A DNA stretch of 64,000 nt from Salinibacterium sp. PAMC 21357. GTDB taxonomy: Bacteria > Actinomycetota > Actinomycetes > Actinomycetales > Microbacteriaceae. This document shows positions 43,274 through 53,858 of this stretch, in pieces. The DNA lies in the NCBI RefSeq assembly GCF_000247645.1, contig NZ_AHWA01000004.1, forward strand, positions 1,178,001-1,242,000, in the 5' to 3' direction. Position 1 is the stretch's first letter, and every line of letters starts with the position of its first letter. Position numbers and translations under genes: made by a program. The notes beneath the pieces are model-generated. The model worked only from the letters and a program-made list of their open reading frames with translations, ran no database searches and was not told the origin of the DNA.

Positions 43274-44181
43274 GCACCACCACCCCCACGCGCAGCCCGA
43301 AGGAAACAACGGATGCGCGCACGCAAGTGAAAGAGAACCGCCGCGGTCGTGGCCGCGCCCGCGGACTCGCAGAGCGCCCCGGCTTCTTCGTCTACGGCAT
43401 CCTGCTCGCCCTCTTTCTCGGCGGTTCGTACCCGCTCTGGTGGTCGTACGTTGTTGGCTCAAGCGACAACACCGCGATCACCGAAACGTGGCCGCCGCTG
43501 CTACCCGGCGGTCGGTTCTGGATCAACATCAGCGAAGTGCTGACAACGGTTCCGTTTTGGCAGTCGCTACTGAACAGCATCATCGTCTCCACAATCATCA
43601 CGACCTCAGTGATCTTCTTCTCGACGCTGGCCGGCTATGCCTTCGCCAAGCTGCGCTTCAAGGGCCGCGAAGGGCTCATGATCTTCGTGATCGCGACGCT
43701 CGCGGTGCCGACCCAGCTCGGCATCATCCCGCAGTTCATGCTCATGAAAGAGTTCGGCTGGACCGGCACCCTCGGCGCCGTCATCGTGCCGACCCTCGTG
43801 ACCGCGTTCGGCGTGTTCTTCATGCGCCAATATCTGGTGGATGTCATTCCCGACGAACTCATCGAAGCGGCCCGCGTCGACGGAGCAAACATGTTCCGCA
43901 CATTCCTCACTGTGGGATTGCCCGCCGCGCGGCCGGCTATGGCCATCCTCGGTCTCTTCACGTTCATGACCGCCTGGACCGACTACCTCTGGCCGTTGCT
44001 GGTCTCTCCTCAAAATCCGACCCTGCAGGTGGCGCTCAGTCAGCTTCAGAGCGCAAAATATGTCGACTACTCAGTTGTACTTTCGGGAGCAGTATTGGCC
44101 ACCTTGCCACTGCTCATCATCTTTATTCTCGCGGGGCGGCAACTCGTCTCGGGCATCATGGCAGGAGCAGTAAAAGGCTAA
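43270..44181 (+). CDS. Beta-glucoside ABC importer permease (CebG-like)
   Basis: The 303-residue protein has a basic N-terminus, six membrane segments and the EAA loop IEAARVDGANMFRTFLTVGLPAARP. It ends with GIMAGAVKG, typical of the family. It is coupled to the previous gene by an ATGA overlap and to the glucosidase gene by TAATG. No ATPase is encoded locally. Confidence 0.92.
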   Translation: MSTTTPTRSPKETTDARTQVKENRRGRGRARGLAERPGFFVYGILLALFLGGSYPLWWSYVVGSSDNTAITETWPPLLPGGRFWINISEVLTTVPFWQSLLNSIIVSTIITTSVIFFSTLAGYAFAKLRFKGREGLMIFVIATLAVPTQLGIIPQFMLMKEFGWTGTLGAVIVPTLVTAFGVFFMRQYLVDVIPDELIEAARVDGANMFRTFLTVGLPAARPAMAILGLFTFMTAWTDYLWPLLVSPQNPTLQVALSQLQSAKYVDYSVVLSGAVLATLPLLIIFILAGRQLVSGIMAGAVKG

Positions 44182-45602
44182 TGAATATTTCTACCAACAC
44201 TTGGCCGCAAGGATTCCTGTGGGGCTCTGCCACCGCTGCCGCCCAAATCGAGGGTGCAGCCCACGAAGGTGGCAAAGAGGATTCCATCTGGGATGCCTAC
44301 GCCCGTGTGCCCTTCGCCGTGGCGAACGGCGATACCCCCGAAATAGCGGTCGACCACTATTACCGGATGCGCGAAGACGTGCAGCTCATGAAAGAGCTGG
44401 GCCTCGACTCCTACCGCTTCTCGACCAGCTGGGCGCGCGTTGTTCCCGGAGACCGCACCCCAAATGCTGAGGGCCTCGATTTCTACAGCCGACTCGTTGA
44501 TTCGTTGCTGGAGGCCGGCATCCTGCCGTGGCTCACGCTCTATCACTGGGATCTTCCGCAAGCCCTTCAGGAGAAGGGTGGCTGGGCTAATCGCGACACC
44601 GCGTACCGTTTCGCTGACTATGCCGAAGCTGTGTACAACGCTCTCGGCGATCGGGTCAGTCACTGGACAACCTTCAACGAACCGCTCTGCTCCTCGCTCA
44701 TTGGCTACGTTGCGGGTGAACACGCTCCCGGGCTCACTGACCCCAATCTCGGTCTGGCTGCCCTGCACCACCAGCACCTCGCTCACGGTTTGGCCGCAGC
44801 CCGACTGCGCGACCTGGCCGCAGCAAAGGGGCGCGAAATTGAGCTCGGCATCACGCTGAACCTGACCAATGCTGTGCCGAACGACCCGAGCGATCCTGTT
44901 GATCAGGATGCTGCCCGTCGCATTGACGGCATCTGGAATCGCATGTTTCTCGAGCCTCTCGTTCTTGGTGCTTACCCCGCTGACGTAATCGAGGATGTGC
45001 GCGAATACGACTTCGAGCAGTACGTGCAGGCTGGCGACTTGGAGATCATCTCCGCCCCCATCGACTTCTTGGGCGTCAACCACTATCACGACGACAACGT
45101 GAGCGGACACCCCGCTCCCGCCGACGCGACGCCCGGGCTTCGACCCACCACTAAGCCCGGTCGTTCGCCCTTCGTCGGCAGTGAGTTCGTGACGACTCCG
45201 CCGCGCGACCTCACCCGCACGGCCATGGATTGGGAGGTCAACCCCAGCGGGTTGCACCACTTGCTTGTTCGCCTCGGCCAGGAATATCCGACCTTGCCGC
45301 CGCTGTATGTCACCGAGAACGGTGCCTCCTACGACGACAACCGTGTCGGCGACACGATCGATGATGCCGAACGAACTCGGTACATCGAGCAGCACATCCA
45401 AGCCGTCGCAGATGCGATTGCCGACGGTGCTGATGTGCGCGGTTATTTCGTCTGGTCACTGCTCGACAACTTTGAATGGGCGTGGGGTTACAACAAGCGC
45501 TTCGGCATTGTGTACGTCGACTACGAAACTCAAGAACGGGTTCCGAAGCGCAGCGCGAACGAGTACGCCGCGCTGATCGCCTCAACCAAGATCGCCGTGT
45601 GA
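44181..45602 (+). CDS. GH1 beta-glucosidase (BglC-like)
   Basis: The 473-residue protein is a family-1 glycoside hydrolase: FLWGSATAAAQIEGA at the start, the acid/base E167 in TTFNEP and the nucleophile E379 in YVTENGA. No signal peptide is present, so it hydrolyses imported beta-glucosides in the cytosol, which fits the importer just upstream. The start ATG 44181 overlaps the permease stop. Longer in-frame starts lie within the permease genes and are rejected. Confidence 0.95.
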   Translation: MNISTNTWPQGFLWGSATAAAQIEGAAHEGGKEDSIWDAYARVPFAVANGDTPEIAVDHYYRMREDVQLMKELGLDSYRFSTSWARVVPGDRTPNAEGLDFYSRLVDSLLEAGILPWLTLYHWDLPQALQEKGGWANRDTAYRFADYAEAVYNALGDRVSHWTTFNEPLCSSLIGYVAGEHAPGLTDPNLGLAALHHQHLAHGLAAARLRDLAAAKGREIELGITLNLTNAVPNDPSDPVDQDAARRIDGIWNRMFLEPLVLGAYPADVIEDVREYDFEQYVQAGDLEIISAPIDFLGVNHYHDDNVSGHPAPADATPGLRPTTKPGRSPFVGSEFVTTPPRDLTRTAMDWEVNPSGLHHLLVRLGQEYPTLPPLYVTENGASYDDNRVGDTIDDAERTRYIEQHIQAVADAIADGADVRGYFVWSLLDNFEWAWGYNKRFGIVYVDYETQERVPKRSANEYAALIASTKIAV

Positions 45603-45630
45603 GAGCGTTAAGGTAAGTACACCCCTACTG

Positions 45631-46665
45631 ATGGAGAGCGAACTCGTGGCGGAGAAATTGCGCAGCGGTGCCATGCCGACACTAGAAATGGTGGCGGCAC
45701 AGGCAGGTGTTTCGCGTGCCACAGTCTCTCGTGTAGTCAACGGGTCGCCCAAGGTGAAAGCGGATGTTGCGGCGGCAGTGCAGGCCGCGATCGACGAACT
45801 GAACTATGTTCCGAATCGCGCTGCTCGCTCACTGGTCAGCCGCAAAACTCAGGCCATCGCCTTGGTCGTTCCGGAGTCGGCGGCCAAAGTCTTCGATGAC
45901 CCCTTCTTCGCCGCCGTAGTTCAGGGGGTCGCGCTGTACCTTGCCGACACCGATTACACGCTCACGATGATCATCGAATCAGAGAAGGCGTCGTATAAAA
46001 CCCGGCGCTATCTGCTCGGCGGCAACGTTGACGGTGCCCTCGTGGTCTCGCACCACACCGGTGACCACTCCTACTCTGAGCTCAGTCGCACCCTGCCGGT
46101 CGTCTTCGGCGGGCGCCCCCTCAATCAGGTCGACGGCAATAACTACTTTGTGGATGTCGACAACTTCACCGGCGCCTGCTCGGCCGTCGAGCACCTGCTG
46201 GCCTCCGGGCGCCGCAACCTCGCCACCATCGCAGGCCCCCAAGACATGCCTCCCGGGGTCGACCGTTTGGATGCGTTCCACACGACGCTCACGAAGCACG
46301 GGCTCACCAGCGACCTCGTCGAGGTTGGCGACTTCTCGCCGCCCTCCGGGGCGGAAGCAATGCGTCGACTTCTCGCCCGCGGGGAACCCATCGACGGAGT
46401 TTTTGCGGCCAACGACCAAATGGCGATCGGCGCCTACTCGGCCATCCGTGAAGCCGGGCTCAGCGTTCCCGAAGACATCGCCGTCGTCGGCTTCGATGAC
46501 GACAACTACGGCAGCACCGCTACTCCGCCCCTCACGACAGTGCGCCAACCCTCGCTCGAAATGGGGCGACGTATGGCCGAAATGATTGTGGGCCTGATCG
46601 AAAACCGGCCCGTCGATACCGTGACGACATTGAGCACTGAGCTCGTCATTCGCGATTCGGCGTAG
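45631..46665 (+). CDS. LacI-family regulator of the beta-glucoside operon (CebR-like)
   Basis: The 344-residue protein has a LacI helix-turn-helix (LEMVAAQAGVSRATVSRVVNGSPKV, about 18-42), the hinge helix NRAARSLVSRKT and a sugar-binding core with ANDQMAIGAYSAIREAG and VVGFDDDNYGS. It follows the glucosidase by 28 bases and should bind the three operators at 40649-40718. A half-site TGAGAGCG at 45600-45607 hints at autoregulation. GTG 45646, with GGAGAG before it, is a plausible alternative start that would drop five residues. Confidence 0.92.
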   Translation: MESELVAEKLRSGAMPTLEMVAAQAGVSRATVSRVVNGSPKVKADVAAAVQAAIDELNYVPNRAARSLVSRKTQAIALVVPESAAKVFDDPFFAAVVQGVALYLADTDYTLTMIIESEKASYKTRRYLLGGNVDGALVVSHHTGDHSYSELSRTLPVVFGGRPLNQVDGNNYFVDVDNFTGACSAVEHLLASGRRNLATIAGPQDMPPGVDRLDAFHTTLTKHGLTSDLVEVGDFSPPSGAEAMRRLLARGEPIDGVFAANDQMAIGAYSAIREAGLSVPEDIAVVGFDDDNYGSTATPPLTTVRQPSLEMGRRMAEMIVGLIENRPVDTVTTLSTELVIRDSA

Positions 46666-46691
46666 TCCGGCCAGCTCTGGTTCGGTTCGAT

Positions 46692-47585
46692 CTACTCGGG
46701 CGCTAGCGCTTGAACGACCTGCTCGAGCACTTCGCGGCACGCGATGATCGATGGCCGGAGAACGCTCGAGTCGCGCACCGAGGTGAAGACGGTGCGGCGG
46801 GGGAGGCCCGGCATGGGGCGCAGAGCGACCGTTGGGGTTCGGCTGCCCCAGACGAGACCCGGAAGAATCGCGGTGGCGTGACCGGATTCAACGAGCCGGA
46901 TGTGCGCCTGAAGGTCGGCAGTTTCGTAACGTACGTCGGGTTCTATGCCTGCTCGGCGGCACTGCTGTTCTGCCCAGTGGCGCGATGCGGTGCCGCGGGG
47001 TTCCATCACCCAGGCGCTGCGGGCTGTGTCGGTGAGGGAGGTGATGTCGCTGTCGAGGGGAACGGCGAGGGAGAGTTCGTCGGCGTAGAGCGGGATCATG
47101 TCGAGGTCGGGGTGCCGGGGGGCTGCGTGGCCGGGATATTGTTCGGCGATCACGAGGTCGAATTCGCGCGTCCAAGTCTCAAAGAGGGCGCTTTCGGGTT
47201 CGCGCTGGGTCATTTCGATGCGCAATTGGGGGTGCTCGTGGGCGATGATGCTGAGCGCTTGGGGAATGATGCCGAGGGCGGCGGACTGAAAGACGGCGAG
47301 ACGCACGGTTCCCCGCACCTCGGTGAGCGATGAGTGGATCTCGGCTTCCATGAGTTCGAGGCGTTCGAGAAGGGCTACGGTGTGCTCGACGAGCAGCTCG
47401 GCTTCGGGGGTTAATTGCACGCGGCGGCCCGCTTTAACAAGGAGCGGTACCCGCGCTTCTTCCTCTAATAGGGCCAATTGTTGGGACACTGCGGAGGGGG
47501 TGTAGCTCAGTGCGCTGGCTACCGCAGCGATGGTTCCGCGGAGCTTAAGTTCACGCAAAAGTCGCAGTCGTCGAACATCGAGCAT
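46692..47585 (-). CDS. LysR family transcriptional regulator
   Basis: The 297-residue protein has an N-terminal LysR helix-turn-helix (LRLLRELKLRGTIAAVASALSYTPSAVSQQLALLEEE) and a two-lobe effector domain. GGCGGAG precedes its ATG. It diverges from putA across 127 bases, so regulation of proline catabolism is the natural inference, though no operator is obvious beyond the A/T-rich gap. Confidence 0.88.
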   Translation of the reverse strand: MLDVRRLRLLRELKLRGTIAAVASALSYTPSAVSQQLALLEEEARVPLLVKAGRRVQLTPEAELLVEHTVALLERLELMEAEIHSSLTEVRGTVRLAVFQSAALGIIPQALSIIAHEHPQLRIEMTQREPESALFETWTREFDLVIAEQYPGHAAPRHPDLDMIPLYADELSLAVPLDSDITSLTDTARSAWVMEPRGTASRHWAEQQCRRAGIEPDVRYETADLQAHIRLVESGHATAILPGLVWGSRTPTVALRPMPGLPRRTVFTSVRDSSVLRPSIIACREVLEQVVQALAPE

Positions 47586-47712
47586 TTCTCCGCCAATCGT
47601 TAACTTATTCTAACTGAAACCATGCGAATTCCGTCGCTTTTGCTAAAGGCACTGTGGGGCACACACTGAGAGTTCCAGCCCATACCCCGTTCGGAGGCCT
47701 ATTCTCGTGAGC

Positions 47713-50700
47713 ATGTCAACTCATACCGACAACCTTGATGCTTCACACCAGCAGATTGCCACCAAACGGTAGCCACCGTTCGTCGTTGGCTGGCTGAAAG
47801 TGAAGAGTTTCCCACCGACGCGAGCGCCACGCGCCTCGCCGGTGTACTAAAAGATCCGAATGGCCTCGAGTTCACTCTCGGCTTCATCGACACCGTGGTT
47901 CGCCCCGAAGACCTCCGCGTCGCCGGCCGCAACCTCGAGCGTCTGACCCACATCATCCCGGCGTTCTTGCCGTGGTACCTCCGCTTCGCAATTCTCGTTG
48001 GCGGTGGCTTTGCGCCCCTGCTGCCGTGGATCATCGTTCCGATCGCCCGCCGCGTGCTCCGCGGCATGGTCGGGCACCTCATCATCGATGCAACCCCGGC
48101 CAAGCTCGACAAGGCCCTCGTGCACTTGCGTCGTGAAGGCGTCAACCTGAACCTCAACCTGCTCGGTGAAGCCGTGCTCGGTGATGATGAGGCAGACAAC
48201 CGCCTTGCCGGCACCCGCGCGCTCTTGCAGCGGGATGACGTTGACTACGTTTCCATCAAGGTTTCGTCGGTCGTCTCCCAGCTTTCGATGTGGGCCTTCG
48301 ATGAGACCGTCGACCGTGTTGTCGACCGCCTCACGCCGCTCTACCTGCTTGCCCTGCGCTCGCCGGAGAAGAAGTTCATCAACCTCGACATGGAAGAGTT
48401 CAAAGACCTCGACCTCACCATTGCGGTCTTCGAGAAGCTTCTCGACCAGCCAGAGCTGCTCGAACTCGAAGCCGGTATCGTTCTTCAGGCTTACCTGCCA
48501 GACGCGCTCGACGCGATCAAGGAACTCACCACCTGGTCAACGGCTCGTCGCGCTCGCGGCGGCGCCAGCATCAAGGTTCGCGTTGTTAAGGGCGCCAACC
48601 TCGCCATGGAGCACGTTGACGCGGTAACGCACCACTGGCCGATGGCTACGTGGGGCTCCAAGCAAGACAGCGACACTCACTACAAGCGTGTGCTCGATTG
48701 GGCATTCACCCCCGAGCACATCGACGCTGTTCGCATCGGTGTTGCCGGCCACAACCTCTTTGACATCGCGTTCGCGTGGCACCTCGCTCAAGAGCGTGGC
48801 GTCACTGAGGGCATCGAATTCGAGATGCTGCTCGGAATGGCTACGGGCCAGGCCGAAGCAGTCCGGAAGGATGTCGGCAGCCTGCTGCTGTACACACCCG
48901 TTGTTCAGCCGAGCGAATTCGACTCGGCCATTAGCTACCTCGTGCGCCGCCTCGAAGAGAACGCCAGCACCGAGAACTTCATGTCTGGCCTCTTCGAGCT
49001 CTCGAGCAACGAGCACATCTTCGTGCGCGAGCAAGACCGTTTCTTGGCTTCGCTCGCTAACCTCAACGAACCAGCACAGGTATCCAACCGGGTGCAGGAC
49101 CGCAACCAGCCCGCAGCTCTCATCGGCGATCGCCCGTTCAACAACGTGGCCGATACTGACCCCGCCATTGGTGAAAACCGCACTTGGGGTCGCGCCATCC
49201 TCGAGCGCAGCGGCGACTCGCAGCTCGGTATCGACACCGTCACGGCTGGCGCTGTCACTACTCCCGAGCAGATGAAGAGCATCCTCGACTCCGTCACGGC
49301 TGCCGGAGCGAACTGGGGCGGCATGCCCGCTGCAGAACGCGCCGCGATCTTGCACCGCGCCGGCGACGCGATCGAAGCCTCGCGAGCCCGCCTCATCGAG
49401 GTTATGGCTACCGAAGCCGGTAAGACGATCGCCGAAGGTGACGTAGAGGTCAGCGAAGCGATTGACTTCGCGCACTACTACGCCGAGCGCTCTCTCGACC
49501 TTGAAGCGATCGACGATGCCACGTTCGTGCCGTCAAAGCTCATCATCGTTACTCCGCCGTGGAACTTCCCGGTTGCCATTCCCGCCGGCAGCGTGCTTTC
49601 GGCGCTCGCCTCGGGCAGTGGCGTCATCATCAAGCCAGCGAAGCTTTCGCAGCGCAGCGCCGCCGTAATGGTCGAAGCGCTCTGGGAAGCGGGCGTGCCG
49701 CGTGAAGTGCTCGCCTTCGTTGATCTGAAGGATCGTGAACTCGGTCGCGTCATGATTGCCGACCCCGCTGTTGACCGCGTCATCCTGACGGGGGCGTGGG
49801 AAACTGCCGCCATGTTCCGTTCTTGGCGCAATGACCTGCCGATTCTCGCGGAGACCAGTGGCAAGAACGCCATCATCGTGACGCCGAGCGCAGACCTCGA
49901 TCTCGCCGTCGCCGACGTCACCAAGAGCGCCTTCGGCCACGCTGGGCAAAAGTGTTCGGCAGCCTCGCTCGTGATCTTGGTCGGTTCGGTTGGTAAGAGC
50001 GAACGTTTCGAGCGTCAGCTTGTTGACTCGGTGCGCACTCTGCGCGTCGGCCTTCCGCAGGACCCGCTCACCATGATGGGCCCGATCGTTGAAGCTGCTC
50101 AGGGTAAGTTGCTGAAGGCCCTCACCACTCTCGCTCCCGGCGAGAGCTGGCTCGTGAAGCCGCGTCAGCTTGATGACGAAGGCAAGCAGTGGACTCCCGG
50201 AGTTCGCACCGGTGTCGTGCCTGGCAGTGAATTCCACAGACCGAATACTTCGGCCCCGTTCTCGGCGTCATGCGCGCCAAGGACCTTACCGAAGCGATCG
50301 CCATGCAGAACGCCGTGGACTACGGACTGACCGCAGGGATCCACTCGCTTGATCCCACAGAGGTCGCTCGCTGGCTCGATGAAGTTCAGGCCGGAAACGC
50401 CTACGTCAACCGTGGAATTACCGGAGCAATCGTTCGCCGCCAGCCCTTCGGTGGTTGGAAGCGTTCCGCCGTTGGCTGCCATGCCAAGGCTGGCGGACCC
50501 AACTACCTGATGACCCTCGGGCAGTGGGAAGCCGTTGAGCAGCCCGCCGCTCGCGACATCCAGGTTCGTGGCCTCAGCGACCAGGTGTCTTCGGTTATCA
50601 AGAAGGCGCAGTCGGGCATGGAATTCGACGAGTTCGACCGCGTGCGTCGTGCTGCCGAAAGCGACCAGCGTGCGTGGGAGACCGAGTTCGGTATTAGCCG

Positions 50701-51181
50701 TGACGTCTCAGACCTCGGTGTGGAGCGCAACGTGTTCCGCTACCGTCCGGTGCCCGTCACCGTTCGCCTGTCTGAGGGTGAGCCCATGGGCCACCTCGTG
50801 CGGATGGTTGCCGGTGCTGCTCGTGTTGGCTCGACCATTCACATCAGTTCCGCTATCCCGTTGCCGTCGCTGCTCACTGACGCTTTCGAGTCAGGAAATG
50901 CTGCCGTCTCGGTTGCCGAAGTTCATGTTGAATCGGATGCTCGCTGGAACGAACGCGCAGCGAAGGGCGAGCTCAACACCAACCGGGTGCGCCTCATCGG
51001 CGGTTCCGCAGTTGATCTTGCTGAAGCCGTTAAGGGAAACCCCGACGTGGCAGTGTGGTCGGGACCGGTCACCACTTCCGGTCGCGTTGAACTGCTGATC
51101 TTCGTGCAGGAGCAGTCGCTGTCGATCACGGCACACCGCTTCGGAAACCCCGACCCGGCCATGGCCGCACTCGAGGTCTAA
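47713..51181 (+). pseudogene. putA: Bifunctional proline dehydrogenase / P5C dehydrogenase, two frameshifts
   Basis: The gene encodes a fused PutA of about 1156 residues that oxidises proline to glutamate. Three frames are joined by two one-base gaps. Near 47768 one more A (ACC AAA ACG GTA) joins the N-terminus MSTHTDNLDASHQQIATK to TVATVRRWLAESEEF. Near 50238 one more C (CAC CAG ACC) joins PGSEFH to QTEYFGPVLGVM. The proline dehydrogenase part (about 47.9-49.1 kb) and the aldehyde dehydrogenase part (PPWNFPVAIPAGSVLSAL, ILAETSGKNAI, catalytic Cys in GHAGQKCSAASL) are intact. TATTCT lies 7 bases before ATG 47713 (leaderless). Sequencing indels are more likely than true decay. Confidence 0.88.
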
Positions 51182-51251
51182 TAGGTCCACCACCGATTCG
51201 CAATCCAGCGCGTTTCGGTGAAATGTGGTGGCCGTCGTTTAGCCTAAGAGG

Positions 51252-52064
51252 ATGATTCCCTCGATACCGCTCAACGACGGCCACAGCATTCCCCAGCTTG
51301 GCCTTGGCACTTGGCCGCTCAGCGATGCTGAGGTCGCCATTGTTGTACCGACAGCGATTGAACTCGGCTACCGCCATATCGACACCGCGGTGCGCTACGG
51401 CAACGAAGCGGGCGTTGGCGAGGGCATCCGTCGCAGTGGTATTGACCGCGATGAACTCTTTATTACGACCAAGCTCGATGGCGACTTTCAGGGCGATGAC
51501 CTTGCGATCGATGGGCTGCGTGGCAGCCTCGAACGCCTCGATCTGGAGTATGTTGACCTGCTGCTGATCCACTGGCCACGACCAGAACTCGATAAATTTC
51601 TCTCCACCTGGCGCACTTTCGAGCAGCTGCAAGCCGACGGCTTTGTGCGCTCCATTGGAGTTTCGAACTTCAAACCAGCGCACCTTGACGTGCTGGCGGA
51701 TGCCGGAACCACCGTTCCGGCTGTCAACCAGGTCGACCTGTCGCCGACCAACGCTCGCCTAGCCGAGCGCGCGTATCACGACTCTCGCGGAATCGTCACG
51801 GAAGCGTGGAGCCCCATCAAGGGAGTGCTCGATCAGCCGGTACTGCTCGAAATTGCCCAGAAGCATGAGCGCTCAGCGGCGCAGATCGCGCTGCGCTGGC
51901 ACCTGCAGAACGGTCTCGTGGCGATACCGAAATCGGCCAACCCCGAAAGGTTGGCCGACAACATTGCGATCTTTGATTTCGAACTCGACTCGCGCGATCT
52001 CGAAGCGATTGCGGCCATCGATGTTCCCGGGTCAGGCGTCGATTCCGATGAGGTCGGGCACTAG
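51252..52064 (+). CDS. Aldo/keto reductase
   Basis: The 270-residue protein shows the AKR catalytic tetrad D44, Y49, K74 and H107 in HIDTAVRYGNE, TTKLDG and LLIHWP, followed by IGVSNF and IPKSANPERLADN, the NADPH-binding end. It reduces an aldehyde or ketone, identity unknown. TAGCCT lies 6 bases before ATG 51252, a leaderless pattern. Confidence 0.92.
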   Translation: MIPSIPLNDGHSIPQLGLGTWPLSDAEVAIVVPTAIELGYRHIDTAVRYGNEAGVGEGIRRSGIDRDELFITTKLDGDFQGDDLAIDGLRGSLERLDLEYVDLLLIHWPRPELDKFLSTWRTFEQLQADGFVRSIGVSNFKPAHLDVLADAGTTVPAVNQVDLSPTNARLAERAYHDSRGIVTEAWSPIKGVLDQPVLLEIAQKHERSAAQIALRWHLQNGLVAIPKSANPERLADNIAIFDFELDSRDLEAIAAIDVPGSGVDSDEVGH

Positions 52065-52076
52065 CGAGTCGGTTCG

Positions 52077-53108
52077 CTAGCTCGCGAGCGGCTCGTTCGT
52101 TACGACGACCTTGCCCAGAGTGCGACCGGTTTCGACACTGGCGTGAGCGAGACGAAGTTGCTCGGCGTTGATCGGCCCGAAGGTGGTTGTCGCCGTGCTT
52201 GTCGCCGTGCCGGCGTCGATCATGCGACCGACTTCGGTGAGGATGTTGTGCTGCTCGACCATGTCGGCGCGGCCGAAAGTGGGGCGAGTGAACATCAGCT
52301 CGGCGTGCCATGAGAGTGCTTTTCCGGAAAACATTCCGAGGTCGATCAGACCGGGGTTGTCGGTAGCGACGATCTCGCCGAAGGGGTTGAGTAGCTCAAC
52401 GTAGCGCTCGACCTGTCCGACAGAGTTCGTGCTGAAGATGTAGTCGACGCCCTCGGGGGCGACGGCCTGGGTGTCGGCAACGAGGTGATCTCCGTGGCGC
52501 ACCACGTCATCCGCCCCCAACCCGCGAACCCACTCTTGGCTGGCTTCGCGGCCGGCGGAAGCGATGATGCGGATGCCGGGGGTGCGTGCCTTCAGGAGTT
52601 GGATAACCATCGAGCCGACTCCGCCTGCTCCGCCCACGATGAGAAGGGTTCCTGTGCTCTCGGCGGTGAGCTTGAGCTTGTCGAACAGGCCTTCCCACGC
52701 GGTGAGCGTCGTCAGCGGAAGTGCGGCGGCTTCGGCGAAGGTGGCCGACTTCGGCTTGGTGCCGACGATGCGCTCGTCGACGGCCTGAAGTTCAGCGTTG
52801 GAGCCTGAACGGCCCATCGCTCCCGCGTAATAGACCTCGTCGCCGACGGCATACAGGGTGACATCGCTGCCCACTGCGGTAACGGTTCCGGCGGCGTCGA
52901 AGCCGAGCACGGTCGGCATGCCACCCGGATCCATGTCGGAGCGCACCTTCACATCGGCGGGGTTCACCGAAACAGCGACGACCTTCACGAGGAGATCGTG
53001 CGGCCCCACCGCGGGCACCGGAAGAGTAACGTCTTCCAGGCTCGTGGGGTCGTCAATGGGCAAAGCATGCGAATACGCTACGGCGTTCATTGTGTCGGTC
53101 ATGGTCAT
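52077..53108 (-). CDS. Zinc-independent MDR alcohol dehydrogenase / quinone reductase
   Basis: The 343-residue protein belongs to the medium-chain reductases: AVSVNPADVKVRSDMDP, GFDAAGTVTAVG, and the nucleotide loop LLIVGGAGGVGSMVIQLLK. It resembles zinc-type quinone reductases (ZADH-like) without the structural zinc cysteines. GGAGGAAC precedes ATG 53108. It converges on the aldo/keto reductase; both may handle carbonyl compounds, but no pathway link is visible. Confidence 0.88.
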   Translation of the reverse strand: MTMTDTMNAVAYSHALPIDDPTSLEDVTLPVPAVGPHDLLVKVVAVSVNPADVKVRSDMDPGGMPTVLGFDAAGTVTAVGSDVTLYAVGDEVYYAGAMGRSGSNAELQAVDERIVGTKPKSATFAEAAALPLTTLTAWEGLFDKLKLTAESTGTLLIVGGAGGVGSMVIQLLKARTPGIRIIASAGREASQEWVRGLGADDVVRHGDHLVADTQAVAPEGVDYIFSTNSVGQVERYVELLNPFGEIVATDNPGLIDLGMFSGKALSWHAELMFTRPTFGRADMVEQHNILTEVGRMIDAGTATSTATTTFGPINAEQLRLAHASVETGRTLGKVVVTNEPLAS

Positions 53109-53150
53109 AATGTTCCTCCACGCACCCTAGTAACCCGCAAGGGAGTGAAG

Positions 53151-53858
53151 TTACCCCGCGGTAACTAGGGCCTCTTCGCGCACCGCGCTGAGGGCGCCAT
53201 CGACCATGTTCACGACAGCGTGCATGCGCGGCAGGTGAACGAGATCGTGGGTCACGAGCAGCGTTGAGGTGTTGCGTTCGTCGGTGAGGCGCAGGATGAG
53301 GTCGATGATGCTCGCGCCCCGCTCCTGGTCGAGGGCACTGGTCGGTTCGTCGACGAGCAGTACCTTCGGGTCGTTCATGAGGGCACGGGCAATGTTGATG
53401 CGCTGACGTTGACCGCCCGAAAGCTGGTGGGGGCGCTTGTGCATCTGGTCGCCAAGCCCAACGGAGGCGAGCAGGTCGGCGGCGTGCGTGCGCACGGCGG
53501 CGCGACGGTGGCGGCTGTGGGGTGCCCCCAGTTCGTTCATGACGGCGAGCTGTTCCAGCGCCGTCAGCGACGGCAGCAGGTTGGCTTGCTGAAAGACGAT
53601 GCCGATGGCGTCACGGCGCAGCACGGTGGCTTCCGTGGCTGACAGTTGGGCGGCATCCACATCATCGATCATGACCTGACCGGAGTCGGGCCGGATGAGG
53701 GTCGCTGCGACGGCAAGCAGGCTCGACTTGCCGGAACCGCTGGGCCCGGTGATGCCGGTGACTGTGCCGGGGCGGGCGCTGAGGGTGACGCGGTCGACCG
53801 CAGTGACGCGGCCGTCACCGTCGGGAAAGCTGAGGGTGACGTTGTTGAGGTTGATCAT
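53151..53858 (-). CDS. ABC exporter ATPase (MacB/LolD type)
   Basis: The 235-residue protein has Walker A GPSGSGKSS, signature LSGGQRQRI, Walker B VLLVDEPTSALD and the switch histidine in LLVTHD. It overlaps the permease gene by 4 bases and should power it. The family exports lipids, peptides or antibiotics, or works mechanically on envelope partners. Confidence 0.92.
   Translation of the reverse strand: MINLNNVTLSFPDGDGRVTAVDRVTLSARPGTVTGITGPSGSGKSSLLAVAATLIRPDSGQVMIDDVDAAQLSATEATVLRRDAIGIVFQQANLLPSLTALEQLAVMNELGAPHSRHRRAAVRTHAADLLASVGLGDQMHKRPHQLSGGQRQRINIARALMNDPKVLLVDEPTSALDQERGASIIDLILRLTDERNTSTLLVTHDLVHLPRMHAVVNMVDGALSAVREEALVTAG

Noticed and set aside
43218-44180. Long N-terminal extension of the GH1 glucosidase frame
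   Set aside because: It lies in another frame of the permease gene; the glucosidase family start is at 44181.
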